Of a stretch of 64,000 bases of DNA, positions 43,282 through 51,590 are shown one piece after another. Below the pieces are notes generated by a model that saw only the letters and a list, made by a program, of their open reading frames with translations, had not been told where the DNA came from and searched no databases. Made by a program: the position numbers and the translations under genes. Source of the stretch: Cyanobacteria bacterium UBA6446 (GTDB lineage: Bacteria > Cyanobacteriota > Vampirovibrionia > Gastranaerophilales > Gastranaerophilaceae); NCBI GenBank assembly GCA_002438405.1, contig DJOE01000019.1, positions 372 to 64,371 of the forward strand, read 5' to 3'. Numbering within the stretch: the stretch's first letter is position 1; the number at the start of each line of letters is the position of its first letter.

Positions 43282-43316
43282 CAAAAGAGGTACTCGAAAG
43301 AGTGCCTCTTTTGTTT
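43282..43316 (+). terminator. nifJ terminator
   Basis: 14-bp stem CAAAAGAGGTACTC / GAGTGCCTCTTTTG with a GAAA loop and T-rich 3' side. It may also serve the convergent coiled-coil gene. Confidence 0.9.
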
Positions 43317-43336
43317 TGCTATTTTAAACAAAGAAT

Positions 43337-43753
43337 CTAAACATCATTAAGATTTGATAATCCGTTCTGAATTCTGGAATATTGATTTTGTAATTGTGAC
43401 ATTCTATCTTGAAGTTTATCCAATTTGTTTCTATCAGATTGGAGCTTTTCTTGAGTTTCTTCAAGTTTTTCTTGCATGTCATTTTTATCATGCTGAATTT
43501 GTGTTAATTTTTGAGAATCTTCACTTATTATACTTCTCTCGGAATTCATTTTTGAAGTTTGAGTTTGAATATCTGATTCTATATTAGAAATTCTATCTTC
43601 AACCGAATCTTGAGAAGACTCATTCTTAGATAATGAATCATCTAAATCATCTCGTTTTTTTCTAATTTTATCAGCCAGATCATTTGATGAATCACTTTTA
43701 AAAGATAATCGTGAATAACGATTTGTAAAGCTATATACGGGAACAATTCTCAT
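43337..43753 (-). CDS. Small coiled-coil protein
   Basis: 138 residues, unrecognised. A short leader (MRIVPVYSFTNRYSRLSFKSDSS) is followed by about 105 residues of charged heptad repeats (KIRKKRDDLDDSL through DRMSQLQNQYSRIQ), an almost continuous coiled coil. No signal peptide or membrane segment. The LSFKS leader resembles the SFSG leader of the neighbouring 393-residue protein. The start has only a weak AGG upstream. Function unknown; a structural role is plausible. Confidence 0.5.
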   Translation of the reverse strand: MRIVPVYSFTNRYSRLSFKSDSSNDLADKIRKKRDDLDDSLSKNESSQDSVEDRISNIESDIQTQTSKMNSERSIISEDSQKLTQIQHDKNDMQEKLEETQEKLQSDRNKLDKLQDRMSQLQNQYSRIQNGLSNLNDV

Positions 43754-43813
43754 ATTGCAGAACCTAAAAATTATTACTACACCATATAATAAATCAAAAT
43801 AATTATTTTTTTG

Positions 43814-44404
43814 CTAGTTCATTTGATCATAAACACGACGGACTTCTTTTATATCCTGCCACATCAACCATTTTGGAGAACCTTTTTCCCTTGAATCATT
43901 TCGCAACAAGTATGATGGATGAAAAATTGGCATCATTTTAGAAAAGTTTGGTCCTTCAAACCATTTACCTCTAAGTTTTGTAATCCCAAGCTTTGTATCA
44001 ATAAAAGAATTAACTGCAACCCTACCACAAAGTAAAATGATTCTAGGTTTCAAAATTTCGACCTGAGCATCTAAAAATTCACGACATGCGGCTTTTTCCT
44101 CTGGAAGAGGATCACGATTTTCTGGCGGACGACATTTCAAGGTATTACAAATATAGATATCTTTTTGCCTAGAAAAACCCACGCAACCTAAAATTTTATC
44201 CAAAAGTTGTCCAGCCTTTCCAACAAAAGGCTCACCTTTCATATCTTCATAATATCCGGGAGCTTCACCTATTAACATCAATTTTGAATTTGGAACACCG
44301 GCAGAAAATACAGAATTAGTACGAGTTTTGCATAAAGAACATTTTTCACAGTGCAAACATTTTTCTCTAACTATTTCTAATTGTTCATCAAACTCAGTCT
44401 GCAT
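43814..44404 (-). CDS. Uracil-DNA glycosylase, family 4
   Basis: 196 residues, iron-sulfur uracil-DNA glycosylase for repair of deaminated cytosine. Active-site GEAPG (46-50), cluster cysteines Cys22, Cys25, Cys91 and Cys107 with the typical KCRPPENRDP motif, and HPSYLLR near the end are all present. GGAG with seven bases to the ATG supports the start. The gene follows the M16 peptidase gene by four bases on the same strand, so they are cotranscribed, a chance pairing as far as one can tell. Confidence 0.93.
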   Translation of the reverse strand: MQTEFDEQLEIVREKCLHCEKCSLCKTRTNSVFSAGVPNSKLMLIGEAPGYYEDMKGEPFVGKAGQLLDKILGCVGFSRQKDIYICNTLKCRPPENRDPLPEEKAACREFLDAQVEILKPRIILLCGRVAVNSFIDTKLGITKLRGKWFEGPNFSKMMPIFHPSYLLRNDSREKGSPKWLMWQDIKEVRRVYDQMN

Positions 44405-44408
44405 AACT

Positions 44409-45734
44409 CTACTCCGGCATCAAAACAGAAATTACTGCATTATCAAGAGATAAATATGTTTTTATAGTATTTTCTAAATCTTCTAAAGTAATACTATCCA
44501 AATCAACTAAATAATCTTCTATCAATTTCAAATTTTCGCAAACTGTCATATAATAACCGATAGTTTCACCAATTTCAGAAACAGTTTCAGCAGCATAAGC
44601 AAAACGTGATTTCATGCGCTTTTTAGCTTTAGCGAGTTCTTCTTCTGTTATTTTATTTTCTAGAAGATTAGCTAATTCTTGTTTTACAAGTTCAAGAGCT
44701 TTTTCTTTATATTCCGGTTTAAAGTTTGCCTGAATAAAGAAATTGTTACCATCTTTAAATTGATAATGTTCAGAACCGATCATATTAAATATTTGCTCCG
44801 GCAATTTTTCAATCAAATTTTGTTGCAAACGAGAACTTGAACCATCACCAAAAATTATGCTAATCAAATCAAGGCAAATCCCCGGTTTTAATTCTGCAGC
44901 CCGAGGCCCTAACCAACCAAACATCATATAACCGGTATTTACATTAGATTTTGTTTCAATATATTTTGTCTGTTGAGGCGGAGTATCAATTTTATTAACT
45001 CGATTTTCTCCCTGAACTCTATCAGGGAAAATAAATTTGTCACAAAGAGTTTTCAATACAGCCTCGTGGTCAAAATCTCCAACAACAATAGTTGTCACAT
45101 TTCTAGAAGTGTAGAATTTTCTATAATAATTATCAATATCTTCTCTTGTTAAACGAGAAATAATTTCAGGAGTACCGATTACATCACGTTTATATGGGTG
45201 AGAAGTATATAGATTTTTGTTACAGATATTATAAACCTTTGTCCAAGGTTGGTCTTTACGCATTCTAATTTCTTCAATTACGACATGGCGCTCACGCTTA
45301 TCTGTAACAGTATTATCATTTATATCAAATGGTGCACCAAGTTCTTCTGCCGGAAAAACAGGATTCATCATCATATCAGCATGCAAATCTAATGCCAAAT
45401 TAAAATCTCTGTTACCAATACCTTTTGGAAGTGTTACATAGAAAAATGTATAATCTTTCCACGTTGCAGCATTAACAATTGCCCCTTTTGATTCTAGCAT
45501 TCGGTCAAATTCACCGACTTTATGTGCATGAGTTCCTTTAAACATCAAATGTTCTAAAAAGTGAGATATTCCGTTGTTATCATCATCTTCATTTATAGAA
45601 CCTGTTTTAACCCAAGAAGAAACATTAACCATTTCTCCCTCTTTATGAGCTAAAACGATTTTATGCCCATTTTCTCTCTCATATATTTCAACATCACGTG
45701 TTAAAAACGGATATTTGACCAAAGTTTTATTCAT
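44409..45734 (-). CDS. M16 family zinc metallopeptidase
   Basis: 441 residues from the ATG at 45734 (MNKTLVKYPFLTRDVEIYER), preceded by AAGGGGA. The inverted zinc motif HFLEH (His58, Glu61, His62) and the downstream acidic ligand region (VVIEEIRMRKDQPW, about residue 150-165) mark an active pitrilysin/processing-peptidase type subunit. The N- and C-terminal halves are both M16 folds (KFYTSRNVTTIVVGDF; GICLDLISIIFGDGSSSRL). No signal peptide. A TATAAT lies about 30 bases upstream. It is followed by the UDG gene. Confidence 0.92.
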   Translation of the reverse strand: MNKTLVKYPFLTRDVEIYERENGHKIVLAHKEGEMVNVSSWVKTGSINEDDDNNGISHFLEHLMFKGTHAHKVGEFDRMLESKGAIVNAATWKDYTFFYVTLPKGIGNRDFNLALDLHADMMMNPVFPAEELGAPFDINDNTVTDKRERHVVIEEIRMRKDQPWTKVYNICNKNLYTSHPYKRDVIGTPEIISRLTREDIDNYYRKFYTSRNVTTIVVGDFDHEAVLKTLCDKFIFPDRVQGENRVNKIDTPPQQTKYIETKSNVNTGYMMFGWLGPRAAELKPGICLDLISIIFGDGSSSRLQQNLIEKLPEQIFNMIGSEHYQFKDGNNFFIQANFKPEYKEKALELVKQELANLLENKITEEELAKAKKRMKSRFAYAAETVSEIGETIGYYMTVCENLKLIEDYLVDLDSITLEDLENTIKTYLSLDNAVISVLMPE

Positions 45735-45831
45735 ATAAAAATTCCCCTTATTTAATATGTTTATTATAACACGAAATTCGGTATTTTGAAAAACAATAAA
45801 GAGATACTCGTTCAAAAATTTATGTTTAGGC

Positions 45832-45837
45832 TATAAT
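45832..45837 (+). promoter_or_regulatory. -10 box of a leaderless promoter (nanE operon)
   Basis: Perfect TATAAT, then TCATGT and the ATG at 45844 (six-base gap). No Shine-Dalgarno. An out-of-frame ATG lies inside the gap. The -35 region is poor. Confidence 0.6.
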
Positions 45838-45843
45838 TCATGT

Positions 45844-46536
45844 ATGAATGATATTTTAAATAGAATAAAGGGAACAGTTGTTGTATCAGTCCAAGCAATG
45901 CCAAATGAACCATTGTACTTGGAACAATGTATGATAGGAATGATGAAATCTGTCGTTAATGGTGGAGCAGGAGCATTAAGACTTGCAGGTGCAAGAGATG
46001 TTAAAAATGCTAAAAAATTATTCAATCTACCAATTATCGGATTAACTAAACCAAATGTTATTCCTAAAAACTACAAAGAGTTAGTTTATATCACACCAAA
46101 CATCAAAGATGTTATTGAACTTGTTGAAGCCGGTGCTGATATTATCGCAACAGATGCAACCCAAAGAAAACGTCCAAATGACGAAAAATTACAAGATTTG
46201 ATAAAATATATTCATATTAATAAACGTCTTGCAATGGCGGATATTTCTACACTTGAAGAGGGGTTGAAAGCTAAAGAACTTGGCGCAGATATAATTTCAA
46301 CCACCCTTGCAGGTTACACATTAGAATCTGCAAATTCTCCAGCTAATGAACCTGATTTTGAACTTTTAAAACAACTTGTAGAACAAACACAATTACCTGT
46401 TGTTTTAGAAGGCAGAATTTGGGAGCCGGAACAAGTTAATAAGGCTTTTGAACTGGGCGCACACTGTGTAGTCATTGGTTCAGCAATCACAAGACCACAA
46501 CTTATCACAAAAAGATTCGTATTTAGAAACAAATAA
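45844..46536 (+). CDS. nanE: N-acetylmannosamine-6-phosphate 2-epimerase
   Basis: 230-residue TIM-barrel enzyme converting ManNAc-6-P to GlcNAc-6-P in sialic-acid/amino-sugar use. LRLAGARDVKNAK, GLTKPNVIPKNY, GADIIATDATQRKRPN, LAMADISTLEEGLKAKELGADIISTTLAGYT and EGRIWEPEQVNKAFELGAHCVVIGSAITRPQ are characteristic. First gene of a plus-strand operon that includes a ROK kinase, the usual partner (ManNAc kinase). The start follows the leaderless promoter pattern. Confidence 0.93.
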   Translation: MNDILNRIKGTVVVSVQAMPNEPLYLEQCMIGMMKSVVNGGAGALRLAGARDVKNAKKLFNLPIIGLTKPNVIPKNYKELVYITPNIKDVIELVEAGADIIATDATQRKRPNDEKLQDLIKYIHINKRLAMADISTLEEGLKAKELGADIISTTLAGYTLESANSPANEPDFELLKQLVEQTQLPVVLEGRIWEPEQVNKAFELGAHCVVIGSAITRPQLITKRFVFRNK

Positions 46537-46553
46537 ATTATATAGGGATAATA

Positions 46554-46760
46554 ATGAAAATTTTACCAATAAGACCTTCATCTCAAATGGATAAAGCTAA
46601 AAATTTTATACAAATAATTGATAAAAATTCAAACAGACAAAAACAACTACCTGATTATGATAGAAAAGTTGAACTTGTCGGTAGAGAATACACAATCCGA
46701 GAAGTTCGAAGCCTTTACAAATTCATAAAAACACAGGCAGATAAATTCTTAAAAGGATAG
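46554..46760 (+). CDS. Small hypothetical protein in the nanE operon
   Basis: 68 residues, lysine-rich, no recognised domain; a possible helix covers the C-terminal YTIREVRSLYKFIKTQADKF. AGGG six bases before the ATG supports translation, and it sits between nanE and the ROK kinase with gaps of 17 and 21 bases. It could be a small regulator or a lineage-specific protein. The MKILPIRPSS start resembles the leader style of other unknown proteins here. Confidence 0.5.
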   Translation: MKILPIRPSSQMDKAKNFIQIIDKNSNRQKQLPDYDRKVELVGREYTIREVRSLYKFIKTQADKFLKG

Positions 46761-46781
46761 AAAATATAAAGGAATAAAAAT

Positions 46782-47666
46782 ATGAAAAAAGCTTTAGCAT
46801 TAGATGTCGGCGGAACAAAAATCTACAATGCAATCATTAATGAAAATGGTGAAATTATCAGTGAAATCGAAAAACACGCAACACCAAAAACATTTGATGA
46901 AATCAAAAAAACTTTTATAGAAATTATAAAAAAATATGAAAACGATGTTGATGTTGTCGCTTTTTCAACATGTGGAGCCGTAAATAATCAAAATTCAAAA
47001 ATATTAGGTTCAACAGGTAACATTGCAAAAGGGTACCCACAAATGCCGTTTCTAGAACTTTCAACAAAACCTGTTTTTGTTGAAAATGATGCAAACTGTG
47101 CAGCATGGGCAGAGCATGAAATCGGAGCTTCTGTTAATTGCCCGACAAGTGTAATGATTACCCTCGGAACAGGAGTTGGCGGTGGAATTATAATTGATAA
47201 TAAGCTTCTAAAAGGACAAAATGGAGCAGCCGGAGAAATGCATTTTAAAATGTATTCTGATAAGAGAAGGAAATGTACTTGCGGTTCTTGGGATTGTTTT
47301 GAAATCTACGCATCAGGTACAGGATTAAAAATCACAGCACAAGAAATGCTTAATGACAAAAATATCACAACCTACGATGTCATGGACGGAGTTAAAAATA
47401 ATAACAAAAAAATGCTTAATGTTTATCATCGTTGGGAAGAAGATATTACAAATGGAATTATTGGTTTAGCTAATCTTTTTGACCCAGATTGCATTGTTTT
47501 GTCTGGTTCTTTGGCTCAATTTGTTGAGACAGATAAAGTAGAAAAAATTGTTAACCAAGAAATTTGTACAACACCTACAAGAGTTGTTAAAGCAACTGCG
47601 GGAAATTATTCCGGAATGATTGGTGCAGCATTACTTGCTTTTCAAAAAGGAGTAATCAATGGGTAA
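46782..47666 (+). CDS. ROK family sugar kinase, probable N-acetylmannosamine kinase
   Basis: 294 residues. The N-terminal ATP motif LDVGGTKIYNAI, FVENDANCAAWAE with the catalytic Asp, TLGTGVGGGIIID, and the zinc motif KCTCGSWDCFE are all present. ROK kinases phosphorylate glucose, N-acetylglucosamine or N-acetylmannosamine; the nanE neighbour points to ManNAc kinase, but glucokinase is not excluded. AAGGA seven bases upstream supports the ATG. The gene overlaps the next one by eight bases. Confidence 0.8.
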   Translation: MKKALALDVGGTKIYNAIINENGEIISEIEKHATPKTFDEIKKTFIEIIKKYENDVDVVAFSTCGAVNNQNSKILGSTGNIAKGYPQMPFLELSTKPVFVENDANCAAWAEHEIGASVNCPTSVMITLGTGVGGGIIIDNKLLKGQNGAAGEMHFKMYSDKRRKCTCGSWDCFEIYASGTGLKITAQEMLNDKNITTYDVMDGVKNNNKKMLNVYHRWEEDITNGIIGLANLFDPDCIVLSGSLAQFVETDKVEKIVNQEICTTPTRVVKATAGNYSGMIGAALLAFQKGVING

Positions 47667-47883
47667 ATCAAAAGCAAGAATTTTCAGAAAAGGGATAAAT
47701 GACCAAATTCCAAGGCTTAGCAGAGAAGATGCAATTCTTGAAACAGTTAAACATCTTGAACATAACAGTAACAATCAGGCGAAAAATCTTATAACAATGT
47801 TCGGATTATCAGCAGAAGAAATTCTTGAAGCCGGTGGGAGTTATGAAGCTGTTGTTGCACTTAAAAACATTTTGGAAAAATAA
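47659..47883 (+). CDS. Small helical hypothetical protein
   Basis: 74 residues, overlapping the ROK kinase by eight bases, with AAGGAG upstream inside the kinase gene. Predicted mostly alpha helical: a basic start (MGKSKARIFRKG) and a C-terminal part (LITMFGLSAEEILEAGGSYEAVVALKNIL). No family recognised. Tight coupling suggests a real coding gene. Confidence 0.5.
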   Translation: MGKSKARIFRKGINDQIPRLSREDAILETVKHLEHNSNNQAKNLITMFGLSAEEILEAGGSYEAVVALKNILEK

Positions 47884-47884
47884 T

Positions 47885-48859
47885 TTGATTAAAAATATAC
47901 TTCATAAAACTATTTTTTGGTTAAAAAATGCAAGATTATATTCTGTGCCAATGACAATCCTAAGTTGGCTCGTAATTTTTGTCTATTCTTTAAACGCAAA
48001 CGGAAATATTCTAGCAGGATTGATTGCGCTTGTTGGAATCTGCCTTGTACATCTTTCAACAAACCTTATTGATGATTATATAGATTACAAGACTTTACAA
48101 AAAGATTATGAATTCTTGACTGCCGGAAGAGATTGCAAATGTGAATATTTACGAACAGGTCAAGCAACAACAAAAGACTTGAAAAATATTATAATAACAT
48201 TTCTTTCAATTGCTGCAATTTGCGGAGGAATACTATTTTTTATATCAGGAAAAGCGGTAGTACTTTTAGCTATTGTAGCTCTAATAATTGCACTCTGTTA
48301 TCCTTATTTATCAAGTAACGGATTAGGTGAAATTGCAGTTATAATTGCTTATGGACCATTGATGTTTGAAGGGGTTTATTATGTGATGACAAAACACCTT
48401 TCTTTTAATGTCTTAATCTTGTCATTAATTTGTGTAATGTTTGTGAATAACGTATTATACGCTCACATGCTAATGGATTATGATGGGGATAAAAACGCAA
48501 ACAAAACGACTTTATGTCTAAAATTGGGTTCAAAACAGAAAGCATTAAATCTACTTTTGATTTTTTATGCTTTTAGCTATATTCTGATAATTCCATTTGC
48601 AATAAAAACAAATAACTACTTATATTTTATTACATACGTTACAATTCCACTTGTTTTTGACTTATATCGAATGCTAAAAATGTACAATCAAGACAGAACA
48701 AGTATTCCCGCAATAAGATTTTGGCATAAACCTCTTGAAAACTGGAATAAAATTAAAGACACCTATAATGCTCCTTTTTATTTAAGATTTTTCTTTGCAA
48801 GGAACATTTCAACATCTTTCATGCTTTTGACATGCATTGCAATTATTTTTGGGAACTAA
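47885..48859 (+). CDS. UbiA family prenyltransferase
   Basis: 324 residues from a TTG at 47885, two bases after the preceding stop, with GGA about eight bases before; earlier in-frame starts lie inside the upstream gene. About eight membrane helices. The first Asp-rich motif reads STNLIDDYIDYKT (NxxDDxxD type); the second is around MLMDYDGDKNANKTT. By family it transfers a prenyl chain to an acceptor such as a quinone precursor (MenA, UbiA) or a lipid. The acceptor is not known; nothing in the operon is a quinone gene. Confidence 0.78.
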   Translation: MIKNILHKTIFWLKNARLYSVPMTILSWLVIFVYSLNANGNILAGLIALVGICLVHLSTNLIDDYIDYKTLQKDYEFLTAGRDCKCEYLRTGQATTKDLKNIIITFLSIAAICGGILFFISGKAVVLLAIVALIIALCYPYLSSNGLGEIAVIIAYGPLMFEGVYYVMTKHLSFNVLILSLICVMFVNNVLYAHMLMDYDGDKNANKTTLCLKLGSKQKALNLLLIFYAFSYILIIPFAIKTNNYLYFITYVTIPLVFDLYRMLKMYNQDRTSIPAIRFWHKPLENWNKIKDTYNAPFYLRFFFARNISTSFMLLTCIAIIFGN

Positions 48860-49033
48860 AATTAGGGATTATTAAGAAATATTAACATGAATTATCATGC
48901 TAAAACCCACTATCCATAAGTGTTTTAAAAATTAGTATATATTTTTTAAATACAAAATAGCACTTTTTTCTATAAAAATTTGTTTATATATAAGTAAGCG
49001 ATAGACAAGAGCAATTAGCAAAAAGGAGAATAT

Positions 49034-49222
49034 ATGGCAAGAGTTTTGATTTCAATGCCTGAAGAATTTTTGAACAAAATCGATCAGGTTGCAGATGGTG
49101 AAAATCGTTCAAGAAGCGAACTTATTAGAGAAGCTCTAAGGACTTACATTTACAAACAAAAAATCAAAGAATCAACAGGAGCACTCCAAAATGCTAATAT
49201 ACTGGAGTCATTGTTGAGTTAA
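49034..49222 (+). CDS. Ribbon-helix-helix DNA-binding protein
   Basis: 62 residues: the N-terminal strand ARVLISMPEEFLNKIDQVA and helices SRSELIREALRTYI form a CopG/MetJ-type ribbon-helix-helix. Such proteins are dimeric regulators, often antitoxins, but no toxin gene lies beside it; a terminator and panD follow. Strong AAAAAGGAG precedes the ATG. TATATATAAGTA about 40 bases upstream resembles the element shared by two other genes in the window. Confidence 0.82.
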   Translation: MARVLISMPEEFLNKIDQVADGENRSRSELIREALRTYIYKQKIKESTGALQNANILESLLS

Positions 49223-49263
49223 TCAAGCGGCAGGAAAAAGGCGAACAGAATTGGGAAACATTT

Positions 49264-49296
49264 AAAAGCTCTCGATATTTTTTCGAGAGCTTTTGT
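49264..49296 (+). terminator. Terminator after the ribbon-helix-helix gene
   Basis: 12-bp stem AAAAGCTCTCGA / TCGAGAGCTTTT around an AT-rich loop. Confidence 0.9.
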
Positions 49297-49374
49297 TGTG
49301 CAATTAAATTAACCAACTTCTATATTTGTTATATAATTTAAAAGAAAGAAGAAAGAAAATAAAAGGACTGGAAA

Positions 49375-49734
49375 ATGTTATTAGAATTTTTAAATTCAAA
49401 AATACACAGAGCAACTGTTACTGATGCAAATTTAAACTATGTTGGCTCTATCACAATTGATGAAACACTTTTAAAAGCTTCAAACATAAGAGAATGGCAA
49501 AAAGTTGAAATCTTAGACGTAAATAATGGCGAAAGATTTCAAACTTACGTTATCAAAGGCAAAGCAGACTCAGGTCAAATTTGCTTAAATGGTGCTGCAG
49601 CCAGAAAAGTTCAACCGGGAGATAAGGTTATCATTGTTACTTATGGTCAATTTGAAGAAAAAGAAATCGAAAACTTTAAACCAACTATTGTAATTGTTGA
49701 TGATAAAAACAAAATTGCAGAAATCAAAAAGTAA
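49375..49734 (+). CDS. panD: Aspartate 1-decarboxylase (pyruvoyl-dependent)
   Basis: Makes beta-alanine for pantothenate and CoA. 119 residues; the proenzyme self-cleaves between Gly24 and Ser25 (NYVGSITID), and Lys9 and Arg12 (SKIHRATVT) and the LNGAAARKVQPGDKVIIVTYG region are as in the family. AAGGA precedes the ATG. It stands alone; panB and panC are not in the window. Confidence 0.96.
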   Translation: MLLEFLNSKIHRATVTDANLNYVGSITIDETLLKASNIREWQKVEILDVNNGERFQTYVIKGKADSGQICLNGAAARKVQPGDKVIIVTYGQFEEKEIENFKPTIVIVDDKNKIAEIKK

Positions 49735-49770
49735 AAATGTAAAGATTCTTAAAATTTTAATTTTTTATAA

Positions 49771-49820
49771 AAAAATATCTGTTTTTAAATTCACAAGAAT
49801 TAGAACAGGTATTTTTTTAT
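49771..49820 (+). terminator. panD terminator
   Basis: 13-bp stem with one wobble pair, AAAAATATCTGTT / AACAGGTATTTTT, followed by T. Confidence 0.75.
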
Positions 49821-49925
49821 TAGAATTATACATATTATTTTAAATTTAGAAAAAAATTCACTCAAGAATTATTAAGAACTAAAAAACTCGCAAACACCCT
49901 TTACATAATCTTTACACGTAAAAAC

Positions 49926-49969
49926 TTGACCTTTTTTAATAAAGTTTTTATTCTAGTAAAGTAATCTAC
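49926..49969 (+). promoter_or_regulatory. glnA promoter region with an NtcA-like palindrome
   Basis: TTGACC (49926-49931), 17 bp, TATTCT (49949-49954). Just downstream, GTAAAGTAATCTAC (49956-49969) has the form GTA-N8-TAC used by the cyanobacterial nitrogen regulator NtcA. Here it would cover the transcription start rather than sit near -40, so repression is the more natural reading, if it is used at all. Confidence 0.35.
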
Positions 49970-50004
49970 AATATAGATTTGAAATACAGAGGAAAGAGGT
50001 TAGT

Positions 50005-51369
50005 ATGACAGAGTTCAAACACGTAAGACTAGACGGAAAACAATTTACCAGAGAAGAGATTAAATCTTTGATAAAAGAATACAATATCAAATTTATAAAA
50101 CTTCAATTTGTTGATATTAATGGACAAGTTAAAAATATGTCAGTTCCATCAGAACAAATTGATAAAGCACTTAACAATGAAATTATGCTTGATGGTTCAT
50201 CTATCAAAGGTTTCAGAAGCATTGAAACTTCTGATATGTTCTTCCACCCAGACATCAACAGTTTCCAAATTCTACCTTGGAGAAATTCTAACGGAATAAA
50301 TGCTGCAAGATTGATTTGTGATATATACAACTCTGACGGAACACCATTTGAGGGGTGTCCTAGATGTAACTTGAAAAGAGTAATGGAAGCCGCTGAAAAA
50401 CTCGGTTTCTCAATGAATGTTGGACCAGAAGCAGAATTCTTCTTATTCTCAAAAGACAAAGACGGAAATGTTACAACTGACACCCAAGATAGAGCAGGAT
50501 ATTATGATGTTGGTCCAGAAGATTTGGGCGAAGATGTAAGATCAGATATCGTTTTGACATTACAAGAAATGGGATTTGATATTGAAGCATCTCACCACGA
50601 AGTTGCAGACGGACAACACGAAATAGATTTTAGATATGCTGATATTCTAACAGCGGCAGATAACGTTACAACATTTAGAATTGCAGTAAAAGCAATTGCA
50701 GCTCAACACAATTTACATGCAACATTTATGCCAAAACCAATCTTTGGTATAAATGGTTCAGGTATGCACTGTAACGTATCATTATTCAAAGACGGCAAAA
50801 ATGCATTCTATGATGAAAAAGCAGAATATCAATTATCTGACACTGCAAAATATGCTGTCGGTGGGATTTTAAAACACGTAAAAAGCATTACTGCAATTAC
50901 AAACCCAGTAGTAAACAGCTACAAACGACTTGTTCCTGGGTATGAAGCACCTGTATATTTGGCATGGTCTTTAGCAAATAGAAGTGCATTAGTTAGAGTT
51001 CCGGCAAAACGAGGAATTTCAACTCGTGTTGAATTAAGATCTCCTGACCCATCTTGCAACCCATATTTAGCCTTTGCAGCGATATTAGAAGCTGCTTTAG
51101 ACGGTATCAGAAACAAAATTGATCCACCGGCTCCGGTTGAAAGCAACATCTACAAATTAACGACCAAAGAACGTAAAAAACAAAGAATTGATTCTCTTCC
51201 GGGAAGCTTGTATGAAGCACTGGAATTGATGGACAAATCATTAGTTGCAAGAGCTGCACTTGGAGATCACATCTTTACAGAATTTATGACTGCAAAAAAT
51301 AAAGAGTGGGATTCTTATAGAACAGATGTTTCTAAATGGGAACTAGACAGATATTTAGAACGATACTAA
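50005..51369 (+). CDS. glnA: Glutamine synthetase type I (GSI-alpha like)
   Basis: ATP-dependent amidation of glutamate, 454 residues. The beta-grasp N-terminus (FVDINGQVKNMSVP, LDGSSIKGF), GPEAEFFLF, HHEVADGQHEIDF, NGSGMHCNVSLF and the KRLVPGYEAPVYLAWSLANRSALVRVPA core are conserved. The C-terminal loop reads NIYKLTTKERKK, without the NLYDLP adenylylation tyrosine, so it is not controlled by adenylylation and resembles the feedback-inhibited GSI-alpha form. AAAGAGG precedes the ATG. The 265-base upstream region holds a promoter and an NtcA-like palindrome. Confidence 0.97.
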   Translation: MTEFKHVRLDGKQFTREEIKSLIKEYNIKFIKLQFVDINGQVKNMSVPSEQIDKALNNEIMLDGSSIKGFRSIETSDMFFHPDINSFQILPWRNSNGINAARLICDIYNSDGTPFEGCPRCNLKRVMEAAEKLGFSMNVGPEAEFFLFSKDKDGNVTTDTQDRAGYYDVGPEDLGEDVRSDIVLTLQEMGFDIEASHHEVADGQHEIDFRYADILTAADNVTTFRIAVKAIAAQHNLHATFMPKPIFGINGSGMHCNVSLFKDGKNAFYDEKAEYQLSDTAKYAVGGILKHVKSITAITNPVVNSYKRLVPGYEAPVYLAWSLANRSALVRVPAKRGISTRVELRSPDPSCNPYLAFAAILEAALDGIRNKIDPPAPVESNIYKLTTKERKKQRIDSLPGSLYEALELMDKSLVARAALGDHIFTEFMTAKNKEWDSYRTDVSKWELDRYLERY

Positions 51370-51380
51370 ACTTCAAGCTT

Positions 51381-51409
51381 AAAAAAGACCTCTTATGAGG
51401 TCTTTTTTT
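51381..51409 (+). terminator. glnA terminator
   Basis: AAAAAAGACCTC, loop TTAT, GAGGTCTTTTTTTT. Confidence 0.92.
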
Positions 51410-51466
51410 TTGATTAAGTCTTTACTTCTAAATTTTTTTTGTGATAGAATATAAAATATCAAATAT

Positions 51467-51539
<73 letters not shown>

Positions 51540-51590
51540 TTTTTATAAGTTATTTATGTATGTGTTTTAGTTTAAATAAGAGGGGTATAA

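Noticed and set aside
49034..49222. Ribbon-helix-helix protein as an antitoxin
   Set aside because: No toxin gene is adjacent; a terminator and panD follow directly.
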